From positions 1-17,334 of the forward strand of contig JAKQKW010000094.1 in the NCBI GenBank assembly GCA_029560455.1: 17,334 bases of DNA, read 5' to 3'. Position numbers and translations under genes: made by a program. The stretch comes from Candidatus Rifleibacteriota bacterium. GTDB lineage: Bacteria > Riflebacteria > Ozemobacteria > Ozemobacterales > Ozemobacteraceae. A model generated the notes under the pieces. That model saw only the letters and a program-made list of their open reading frames with translations, was not told the DNA's origin and searched no databases. Position 1 is the stretch's first letter. Each line of letters begins with the position of its first letter. Shown here piece after piece: positions 1-6,391 of the stretch.

Positions 1-33
1 ATCGCTTGTTAATCCCATGGGTGGTATTATAGC

Positions 34-67
34 AGTAAAATTTTGAGCTGACAGCAGATATTTTACT
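34..67. repeat. 8-bp perfect inverted repeat upstream of the lipoprotein gene
   Basis: AGTAAAAT (34-41) is repeated in inverse orientation as ATTTTACT (60-67), with an 18-base spacer that itself contains a small CTG/CAG palindrome. It lies in the non-coding stretch 1-178. It could be the hairpin that ends a gene beyond the left edge, or an operator. No clear T-run follows it on the plus strand. Apart from this and the promoter at 121-150, I see nothing in 1-178. Confidence 0.3.
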
Positions 68-120
68 CCATTCAGGCAAAAAAGTTTTGATATTTATCTT
101 TTTCTTTGTGCCACGTTGTA

Positions 121-150
121 TGGACACGGGTGGCAGAGTAATGCTAGTAT
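121..150 (+). promoter_or_regulatory. Predicted sigma-70-type promoter of the lipoprotein gene
   Basis: TGGACA (121-126) matches the -35 consensus at 5 of 6 positions. After an 18-base spacer comes TAGTAT (145-150, 4 of 6), preceded by TG at 142-143, which makes it an extended -10. Transcription would start near 157 and leave a leader of about 22 bases that holds the ribosome binding site. The placement fits the ATG at 179. This is a motif match only. Confidence 0.4.
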
Positions 151-167
151 CTGCTCAAATCCCGCCT

Positions 168-171
168 GGAG
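168..171 (+). promoter_or_regulatory. Ribosome binding site that fixes the lipoprotein start
   Basis: GGAG lies 7 bases before the ATG at 179. It supports that start over the in-frame ATG at 116, which would place a polar segment before the signal peptide and would begin upstream of the predicted promoter. Confidence 0.6.
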
Positions 172-178
172 ACGCAAA

Positions 179-847
179 ATGAAAATAATTAAATCATTCA
201 CAGCAATTTTTGCCTGTTTACTGGTTGCAGTTCTGCTCGTCAGTGGATGTGGCGGTGGTGGTGGCGGCAATACAGACGTGGTCAATATCAGACCCAGCAT
301 GTGCCCCGGCGTTGTTTCCGAATCTGCAAGTGAAAAAAAAGTGATTTTTATTTCGGTTAACCAACCCGGCATTTACGGTTACCTCAAAGACGGTAATGGT
401 ACGACAGTTCTCAATTCAGAGCTCAGAAACAACAGTCTTGCTAATACCAGCGAAAGAATGGTTGAAGTTAGCTTATCCGGGAATTACACATTCGTTTACC
501 GAGTTAATTCTGAGGAATTTGAAACTACGGCAATGATCGACTGGACCATTCTGCCTAAACTTCGTAGCACTCCTGTGCCAGAATGGCGTTCCGATAACAG
601 AACTCTCACAGTCACTCATTCTGGCCTTGACAACAGTGCTTATGCAAACTTTTATCTGCAACTGTATCACGCTGCCATGTCGAATTCGATGTATTACCAG
701 ACTTCTGCTTCACAGGGGAACGCCCCCCTGACAGCGAGAGTGACTTCTTCCGGTGACTATGTGACTGTATATGTCGCTGACATCATAGAAGGCGACCAGC
801 TCAAAGGTACCCTGCGCTACAACTTCGGCAGCATCCCGATGTATTGA
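179..847 (+). CDS. Small lipoprotein of unknown function
   Basis: This gene encodes 222 residues. The N-terminus is a lipoprotein signal peptide: K2 and K5, a hydrophobic stretch at about 7-20, then the lipobox V-S-G-C with Cys24 as the lipidated residue. Six glycines follow (25-30), a flexible tether common in lipoproteins. The rest is rich in Ser, Thr, Tyr, Val and Asn, reads as beta-strand, and may hold two small beta domains (about 35-130 and 140-222). I recognise no family or catalytic motif. By inference it is anchored in the inner or outer membrane; position +2 is Gly, so there is no Asp retention signal of the E. coli type. The start is set by the GGAG at 168. An in-frame upstream ATG at 116 is less likely. 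It is the only plus-strand gene and converges on the FecR-like gene, with 40 bases between the two stop codons, so it is transcribed independently of its neighbours. Confidence 0.8.
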   Translation: MKIIKSFTAIFACLLVAVLLVSGCGGGGGGNTDVVNIRPSMCPGVVSESASEKKVIFISVNQPGIYGYLKDGNGTTVLNSELRNNSLANTSERMVEVSLSGNYTFVYRVNSEEFETTAMIDWTILPKLRSTPVPEWRSDNRTLTVTHSGLDNSAYANFYLQLYHAAMSNSMYYQTSASQGNAPLTARVTSSGDYVTVYVADIIEGDQLKGTLRYNFGSIPMY

Positions 848-868
848 ATTATTGCACAAACAAAGTTA

Positions 869-889
869 AACCGGTTCGACGGCCCGGTT
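869..889 (-). terminator. Possible terminator between convergent genes
   Basis: AACCGG (869-874) pairs with CCGGTT (884-889) around a 9-base loop. Read on the minus strand, the hairpin is followed by TTTAACTTTGTTTG, a broken T-rich tract. It overlaps the TAA stop of the FecR-like gene, so it would end the long minus-strand operon. The stem is short and the T-run is interrupted, so this is a weak call. No T-run lies on the plus side. Confidence 0.3.
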
Positions 890-1499
890 ACTGAAGCGAT
901 GGTTCTTTATCGGGGTCGGTCCAGTACCAGGCGTATCTGAGATCATCGGTGAACGGGTACGGCTGCGAAAGTCTGCCCTGCCCCGCTGCGATTTCCTGAC
1001 CGGCTCTCAGGGTAATTTTCTCAAGGTTTCTGCCCTGCCAGACATTCATGCTGCCTTTTATAACGCAAATACGCGTCAAAATCGGCGTGCACTTTATCAC
1101 GGCAAGAGTTTCGGTAAAGTCGGTCATGACATGCGGAGTCGCCAGTTGAGAAATGGGACCTGAATGTTTGATTCCGATCATGCCTTTTCTCAGTTCGTAG
1201 GAATTGCTGGCGGGAAAAGCCATGGTCGAGTCTTCGCGCATTCTGAGCTCGGTGTGTTCGGCCACGGAAATAACCGCAATGCCATCAGCAAAGGTCAGAA
1301 CCGATGCACCGTTGACTATTCCTGTTTTTCCCATGGTCAGGGCATAAAGGCTCTCTGAACCGGATTTTAAAAAGACTCTGCCACGCAGAAAAGAGAAATT
1401 CAGGACAGGCCTGTCAGCTGCTGACTGGGCAGCAAACACGCTGCTGCATGCGAGAAGCAGCAGTGCAATAAAAAACCTTAGCCGGGATTGCTGTTTCAT
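888..1499 (-). CDS. Exported FecR-domain-like protein
   Basis: The product has 203 residues. A Sec signal peptide (about 1-24: basic start, a run of Leu and Ile, then SSVFAA) directs it to the periplasm or beyond. The body fits the FecR domain: an ADGIAVISV strand, then TELRMRED, a YELRKGMIGI stretch, a TPH motif near 121-123, and a late V-x-x-G-S-M-x-V-W segment followed by LRAGQEI. In the classical FecR protein this domain is the periplasmic part of an iron-signalling anti-sigma factor. Here there is no cytoplasmic anti-sigma part, no sigma factor and no TonB receptor nearby, so it is better read as a stand-alone FecR fold with a structural or ligand-binding role in the envelope. Its ATG overlaps the TGA of the NHL gene by four bases (1496-1499), which suggests translational coupling and a shared function. 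It ends the operon. Confidence 0.75.
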   Translation of the reverse strand: MKQQSRLRFFIALLLLACSSVFAAQSAADRPVLNFSFLRGRVFLKSGSESLYALTMGKTGIVNGASVLTFADGIAVISVAEHTELRMREDSTMAFPASNSYELRKGMIGIKHSGPISQLATPHVMTDFTETLAVIKCTPILTRICVIKGSMNVWQGRNLEKITLRAGQEIAAGQGRLSQPYPFTDDLRYAWYWTDPDKEPSLQ

Positions 1500-3772
1500 C
1501 TGGCCGGGCTGAAGATGTGAATCATCTTGTTTTGAGCGTCAGTAATCGCAACTTTGCCGTCTTTGCGCACAGCAACAGAAGTCGGCACCCATGGTTTCGG
1601 GCCCGGGGGCGGCAGAATACTGGTCAGAATTTTGCCGTTGCGGGAGAAGCGATGCACCATGAATTTAACCGGATCACAGACCCAGATGCCACCCCATGGG
1701 TCGACATCGAACCCGGTGCTTTCGCTGCAACCGGACTGGAAGGTCGCATCGAAGCTGCCCATCGGGCTGAATTTTTTCACCAGGCCATTGCTTTCGAGAA
1801 AGAAAAGTGAATCGGCGTCGGCACGTATGCTGACCGGGGAAACAATCGGGGCAGCAGCGGTCGAAGCAAAACTGCCGAGAAAGGCTCCCTGATCATTAAA
1901 GCATAGAATTCTTGCCTGAGCCCGATCAGAAACCCAGATTTCATTCTTTCTGAAACAGATGCCGGATGGCAGATCAATTTTTGCAGCGGTGGCCGGATCA
2001 CCAGAAATGGCACCGGCAAACGAGCCATCCTCATTAAGGATGTGAATTCCCCGCTTTGTCGTATCAGCGACATAGATTTTCTGGTCTTTGACGGCAATAG
2101 CTACAGGCAGGCCAAATTGCCCGTCAGCGCTACCTTTCGCCCCAAAAGATTTAACCAGACTGCCATTAAGATTAAAGCGGGAAACTTTAAAAAGCTGACT
2201 GTCAAGAACCCATATTCCACCAGTTTCGCCCCAGGCAATGCTCTGCGGCCAGGCATTCAATTTTTCAGCTTCTTCGGAAACAACCGAAAAACTTTTTTCG
2301 AGACTGAAGGTGGATGATGCATCAAGGTCTTCGCGAGTGATAATTTCTTCGATTTCGGGCTCGACTGCGCTGGCAGCCGTTTCGTGGTCGACGGCCGGAG
2401 CATCACTGAAGTCATTGCCACTACTTGCTGAGGCGGGCTTTTCTTCAACCTCTTCGGTGCTGTCATCTGCAGTTTCCGGTTGGAAAACACCCTTGCGTAT
2501 GGTCACAGGGTCAGTTCCGCCATCGATCATTGCCTTGACTTCGAGCGCCATTGGCTTGCCTTCAAAGACAGAGATCGGCAGGGCAATTTCGAATTCAAAA
2601 GGCTGGGCACGATACTGAATATTCCCGGTCTGACCCACCGGCGGCAGAGCCTCGTTGATGTCGAGCTGTGAAATGATGGTATTTTCACGGAAAACTACCA
2701 GTGAGCAGCCATTGAGATTTTGCACCTGACCGGCCGGAGTCGGCATCAGGTCAATAGATTGATTCCAGAAAACCTTTGCTTTGACTTCGGTTGGAGTCTG
2801 GGAAAATTCAATCATCACCTCGGGCAGCGCCGGAAGCATGAAGAATTTTCGGGTTGAGAAAGTTTCATCAGCAATGCTGAGATTATAAACCGCGCCCGGC
2901 AGTATTTTTTCAGGGGTGAACACAAGAATGTCGGGCTCCGGGCTGAATCTTCTGACTTTGACCGGAAACTCGCTTCCATCAGCTTTTCTGAGAAACAGAG
3001 AAAACATCTGTTCAAGCTTGTCAGCGGCAACGAAACTGACATCGTCATATTCGATCCTTATACCGTTGAACGGATTCATGAAGAAGCCGGGTTTGGGACT
3101 GATAAGCTTGGCAATGTTTTCTGGAGTCTGAAGAGTAGCGGAGGCTGTAATCGTTGCTGAAGCCTGAGACACATCGGCTGTCTGAGTGCCTGCTACGGCT
3201 GTGTCTGAAGCTGCAGTAACTGCTGAAGCCGGCGAAGCGACAACCGGCATCAGAACTGGTTCAGAAGCCTGAGACAGCAGCACGCCAGCATCACTGGCGG
3301 TGGCTACGGGTATGGCGACTGTTTCTACAGATGCGGTTGCCGGTGCTGCAACCGGAATCGGCGGTATGACAGCGATATCTGAAGCAACCCCCGGGTCGTT
3401 CAGGGCGCTTTCAAATACTTTGAGAATGAATCTGATTTCTCCAGGGTCAGTTGTCTGTGGAACGAGAGTTATCTCATAAATACCGGTTTCGGGAACCCGC
3501 AGGCCGGTAAGGCCTTCAGCCTTTTCGACAAACACTTTTTCGTCGGAAGTCAGTTTGATTCTCGGGATGATGATACGCTTTGAGACGCCCTTGCCCTGTT
3601 CTTCGATTTCGAAGGTTATGGCGGTGTCTTTTTTCAGGAGCATGTAGTTGGTGATTCTGGCGTTCGCCTGGCGCTCGGCCGGAAAGACGCCGCGGTAATC
3701 GAACAGGCGCTCGGCGTAACCAGCAACAACAGTCAGAATGAATAATGCCAGGCCGACAAGTATTTTCTTCAT
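1496..3772 (-). CDS. Exported protein with Ig-like region and C-terminal NHL beta-propeller
   Basis: The product has 758 residues in several parts. Residues 1-20 are a Sec signal peptide ending AGYA. An N-terminal beta domain (about 21-125) precedes a low-complexity Ala/Val/Ser/Thr linker (about 126-215). A segment starting SPKPGFFMNPFNGIRI (about 225-312) resembles SbsA/Big_5-type Ig domains. A further beta region runs to about 430, then a second, acidic and Ser-rich linker (431-495). Residues 505-758 hold six NHL-type repeats, with motifs such as GGIWVLD, QKIYVAD, NEIWVSD and GGIWVCD, enough for a six-bladed propeller. NHL propellers bind proteins or polymers; no catalytic motif is visible. 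A strong AGGAGG (3778-3783) lies 5 bases before the ATG. The gene follows the helical-repeat gene after 46 bases and overlaps fecR by ATGA. A scaffold or adhesin-like role in the periplasm or at the surface is inference. Confidence 0.75.
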   Translation of the reverse strand: MKKILVGLALFILTVVAGYAERLFDYRGVFPAERQANARITNYMLLKKDTAITFEIEEQGKGVSKRIIIPRIKLTSDEKVFVEKAEGLTGLRVPETGIYEITLVPQTTDPGEIRFILKVFESALNDPGVASDIAVIPPIPVAAPATASVETVAIPVATASDAGVLLSQASEPVLMPVVASPASAVTAASDTAVAGTQTADVSQASATITASATLQTPENIAKLISPKPGFFMNPFNGIRIEYDDVSFVAADKLEQMFSLFLRKADGSEFPVKVRRFSPEPDILVFTPEKILPGAVYNLSIADETFSTRKFFMLPALPEVMIEFSQTPTEVKAKVFWNQSIDLMPTPAGQVQNLNGCSLVVFRENTIISQLDINEALPPVGQTGNIQYRAQPFEFEIALPISVFEGKPMALEVKAMIDGGTDPVTIRKGVFQPETADDSTEEVEEKPASASSGNDFSDAPAVDHETAASAVEPEIEEIITREDLDASSTFSLEKSFSVVSEEAEKLNAWPQSIAWGETGGIWVLDSQLFKVSRFNLNGSLVKSFGAKGSADGQFGLPVAIAVKDQKIYVADTTKRGIHILNEDGSFAGAISGDPATAAKIDLPSGICFRKNEIWVSDRAQARILCFNDQGAFLGSFASTAAAPIVSPVSIRADADSLFFLESNGLVKKFSPMGSFDATFQSGCSESTGFDVDPWGGIWVCDPVKFMVHRFSRNGKILTSILPPPGPKPWVPTSVAVRKDGKVAITDAQNKMIHIFSPAR

Positions 3773-3818
3773 AACTACCTCCTGAACCGGAAAAGGACGG
3801 ATTGTTTATTGGGAAATT

Positions 3819-5381
3819 TTATTTAAGCCAGATTGAATCAGGATACAGTTTTTTCAGGATGCTCCAGACGCTCTGAGCTTCAGCGAATGCCATGTGGCGG
3901 CGATAGACGTCAGCAAGAACTGCGAGGCCGTGTTCGGCTTTATAAATTCTTTTTGCGCCTGAAAGTGCCTCGATGATGAGATCGGTGCCCAGATCAGGGA
4001 ACTGCTCTACCGCTGCCAGACCAGCAAGAAAGATCCGGTCTTTGGGCTTGGTATTGAGAAACATCGGCAGCAGGAAATCTTCGACGAGCTTAACTGTCTG
4101 GGCATTCAAAGAGGGCTTGAGAACGTTGAACATTTCCCAGGCCTTGTCTTTTTTGTTGGTCGCGATTAAATAGAGAAGGTCGGCAGGCAGTTTGCCCCAG
4201 CCTGCAAAATCAAGTTTTTCAATGCGGCTGGCACGGCCAAGAATCATGTCGCTGATTGCCAGCATGAATTCAATGTAATTCTGATTAACCACCGGCAGAT
4301 TGCTGTTATCGTAGGGCAGAAGAGCCTTGAGTTCAAGAATTCTCTTCAGGTCGGTGTTAGCCTGTTCAGTGGCAAGGCGTGCCGGAGTGAGAGCCGAAAT
4401 CAGATTTTCGAGTTCAACCTTTTCTGCAATACCAGTGAGACCGCTAAGCATCTGGCGGTATCTGGCCGCTTCTTCGGTATTTCTGAATTCATTCTGATGC
4501 AGGTAGATCAGGTCGACAAGCGCTTTGAAGCGTTCTTCGGGAGCCGCTTCAGGGAAGTTGGCAACGATCTTTTCGAGTCTGGCGAGTCTTATCTGCGGCG
4601 ATGCGCCGTGCCTGACAACTCTTTCAAGACCGCACCATTCAGTGATTATTGAGTTGAAATAAGGTGCCTGACTGTCTTTGATGGCAATTACATTCAGGGC
4701 AGCTTCGGGAGCGCGCTTAGCGAACCAGGCGCGGTTGACCGCATCTTCGAGCATGACTACTGCCTTGTCGCTGGTAATTTTACCATCACGGTAGCGGTTG
4801 AGCAGGCCTTCAACCAGGCGGTTGCCAGCATGAAACCTCTTAAGATCACGGGTAAGGCGGGCAGATGGCCTGTTTATTCTCTGGCCTTCAATGAATTTTT
4901 CGGCAGTGCGGTGACGGTTGTCGGCAAGATAGCCGGTCATTATCATCGACTGCTCGGGGTAAGAAAGGCGGCCGATGGCGGCGGCATCGTTGAGGGCCTG
5001 CTGAGCTCTCTCAGAATCCTTTACCGCCCATGCTGCCATGGCACGATAGAGATAAACTTTTTTGAGATATCTGCCTTTGGGGAAAACTTTTTCGTAAGTA
5101 TCTGCGGCGACGGTTACTTCATCGACAAGTTCAGGACTGAGGCAGGTTATTGCGGTAAAAAAGCCCTGTTCACGAATATTTTCGACATACTCGGCTCTGG
5201 TCCAGTTGATGGCTTCGGTAAAAGCTTCTTTCAGCAGACTCTGCGCCTTCTGAGCATCTGAATCCCAGAGTTTTTCTGCACTGGCAATTTTTTTCTGAAT
5301 TTTTTCAAGAGACGGTGCAGCATTCAGATTGCTGCATGCAAAAGCCAGGGCAAGACAGAGCAAAATTCGCAGATACTTCAT
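3819..5381 (-). CDS. Exported alpha-helical repeat (TPR-like) protein, unknown function
   Basis: The product has 520 residues from the ATG at 5381. That start has GGAGG at 5389-5393, 7 bases upstream. A TTG codon 24 bases further upstream keeps the frame open but would place a polar leader before the signal peptide. Residues 1-22 form a Sec signal peptide (LLCLALAFACSNLNAA), with probable signal peptidase I cleavage; the Cys at 16 has a poor lipobox. The mature protein is nearly all helix, with repeats of the type seen in TPR/SEL solenoids, for example around 90-150 (AWAVKDSERAQQALNDA) and the last 40 residues (HMAFAEAQSVWSILKKLYPDS). I recognise no named family. Such solenoids usually scaffold protein complexes. 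It sits 20 bases after engB and 46 bases before the NHL gene, in the same orientation, so it probably works with the exported NHL and FecR-like proteins. Confidence 0.7.
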   Translation of the reverse strand: MKYLRILLCLALAFACSNLNAAPSLEKIQKKIASAEKLWDSDAQKAQSLLKEAFTEAINWTRAEYVENIREQGFFTAITCLSPELVDEVTVAADTYEKVFPKGRYLKKVYLYRAMAAWAVKDSERAQQALNDAAAIGRLSYPEQSMIMTGYLADNRHRTAEKFIEGQRINRPSARLTRDLKRFHAGNRLVEGLLNRYRDGKITSDKAVVMLEDAVNRAWFAKRAPEAALNVIAIKDSQAPYFNSIITEWCGLERVVRHGASPQIRLARLEKIVANFPEAAPEERFKALVDLIYLHQNEFRNTEEAARYRQMLSGLTGIAEKVELENLISALTPARLATEQANTDLKRILELKALLPYDNSNLPVVNQNYIEFMLAISDMILGRASRIEKLDFAGWGKLPADLLYLIATNKKDKAWEMFNVLKPSLNAQTVKLVEDFLLPMFLNTKPKDRIFLAGLAAVEQFPDLGTDLIIEALSGAKRIYKAEHGLAVLADVYRRHMAFAEAQSVWSILKKLYPDSIWLK

Positions 5382-5388
5382 TGGTTTT

Positions 5389-5393
5389 CCTCC
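5389..5393 (-). promoter_or_regulatory. Ribosome binding site that fixes the TPR-like gene start
   Basis: On the minus strand GGAGG lies 7 bases before the ATG at 5381. It selects this start over the in-frame TTG at 5405, which has no comparable site at the right distance and would overlap the end of engB. Confidence 0.65.
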
Positions 5394-5401
5394 ACTCAAA
5401 T

Positions 5402-6391
5402 TCAATCGTTCTTCGGGGGTTCCTGCCGGGGCTCAGACCCCGGTTTTCTGTTTTTCCAGCGTCGGCGACGATTATTGTTGCCGCCGGTATTGCTGCCAGC
5501 CTGATTACCTTGATTGCCACTCTGATTCTGCCGTTGCTGTGGCTGCGACTGTGGGCGTCGTGGTGCGGGTCTGTTTGCCGGTTGCTGGTTTTCAGGTGTT
5601 GTGTCGGGGCTTTTTACCGGAGCCGCGTCGGTTTTTTCAGTGGTTTCACCAGCGTCAGCCTTTTCGACTCTCTGACTTCCCTGCCCTTTTTCCTGGGCGG
5701 GGCGTTCCTGTCTCTGCGGGCGTGGTGGGCGGTTTTTCTGGCGATCATTCTGTCGTTCATCACTGCGCGGGTGTTTCTTCTGTCTGCCTTCGTTCGACTT
5801 GAATTCAAGGCCGGCAATTACCTTTTCTATGGCATCGAGGAAGTCATCTTTGCCATTGAAAGTTTTGGCCGAAAAGAAAATCGAATAGGCCCCTTTTATG
5901 TCACGCGTAATCGAAGTCCGCATTTTCATTGCCTGCTGATTGCTCAGCTTATCAGCTTTGGTCAGGACCGCAAAATGATTGAATTTCTGGTCTCTGATCC
6001 AGTCGTGCATTTGAACGTCGAGTGGCGACGGCTTGTGTCTTATATCTAGAACCTGCACTACAGCCTTAAGGTTTTTACATTCGGCAAAGAATTCGTTCAT
6101 CATTGCCTGAATACGAGCCCGGGTGACTTTTGAGGCTTTTGCATAGCCATAGCCAGGCAGGTCAACAATGTAGAAGGCTTCGTTGATGCAGTAGAAATTT
6201 ATGGTCAGCGTTTTGCCGGGCAAAGAACTGGTTCTTGCCAGTTCTTTGCGGCCGGTTATCGCATTGATCAACGATGACTTGCCGACATTGCTTCTGCCAA
6301 CCAGAGCGATTATCGGCAGTTCATCGGCCGGCAAACCTGAACTGCTGGTGATGCAGGCACTGAAAGTTGCCGAGGTGATCTTGATGGTCAT
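5402..6391 (-). CDS. engB: Ribosome-assembly GTPase EngB (YihA/YsxC) with long disordered C-terminal tail
   Basis: Residues 1-198 form a complete TRAFAC GTPase of the EngB/YihA/YsxC family, which binds the maturing large ribosomal subunit. Visible motifs are G1 GRSNVGKS (32-39), a G2 region [10 protein letters not shown] (52-61), G3 DLPG (77-80) followed by the family-typical YGYAK, G4 TKAD (144-147) and G5 SAK (174-176). Family members are usually about 195-210 residues, so residues 200-329 are an extra tail of about 130 residues. The tail is rich in Arg, Gln, Asn, Pro and Gly, has no hydrophobic core, and ends in a basic [12 protein letters not shown] patch. It looks disordered and able to bind RNA. 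The ATG overlaps the TGA of lon (ATGA at 6388-6391), so translation is likely coupled. A lon-engB pair is also known from Bacillus (lonA-ysxC), which supports the call. The tail's function is inference. Confidence 0.95.
   Translation of the reverse strand: MTIKITSATFSACITSSSGLPADELPIIALVGRSNVGKSSLINAITGRKELARTSSLPGKTLTINFYCINEAFYIVDLPGYGYAKASKVTRARIQAMMNEFFAECKNLKAVVQVLDIRHKPSPLDVQMHDWIRDQKFNHFAVLTKADKLSNQQAMKMRTSITRDIKGAYSIFFSAKTFNGKDDFLDAIEKVIAGLEFKSNEGRQKKHPRSDERQNDRQKNRPPRPQRQERPAQEKGQGSQRVEKADAGETTEKTDAAPVKSPDTTPENQQPANRPAPRRPQSQPQQRQNQSGNQGNQAGSNTGGNNNRRRRWKNRKPGSEPRQEPPKND

Noticed and set aside
131..145. Sigma-54-like TGGC...TGCT promoter before the lipoprotein gene
   Set aside because: The GG to GC distance is 11 rather than the required 12 bases, and the overlapping sigma-70-type match is better.
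94..372. Minus-strand open frame with a run of prolines
   Set aside because: The proline run is the antisense of the Gly tract after the lipobox. The plus-strand lipoprotein has the signal peptide and ribosome binding site.
5379..5405. TTG at 5405 as the start of the TPR-like gene, overlapping engB
   Set aside because: It adds a polar segment before the signal peptide and lacks a suitably spaced ribosome binding site. The ATG at 5381 has GGAGG at 7 bases.
5315..6049. A 244-codon open frame on the plus strand with strongly hydrophobic translation
   Set aside because: It lies antisense to engB, and its hydrophobic character is the mirror of the Arg/Gln/Asn-rich tail. No ribosome binding site was seen and the engB frame is clearly real.
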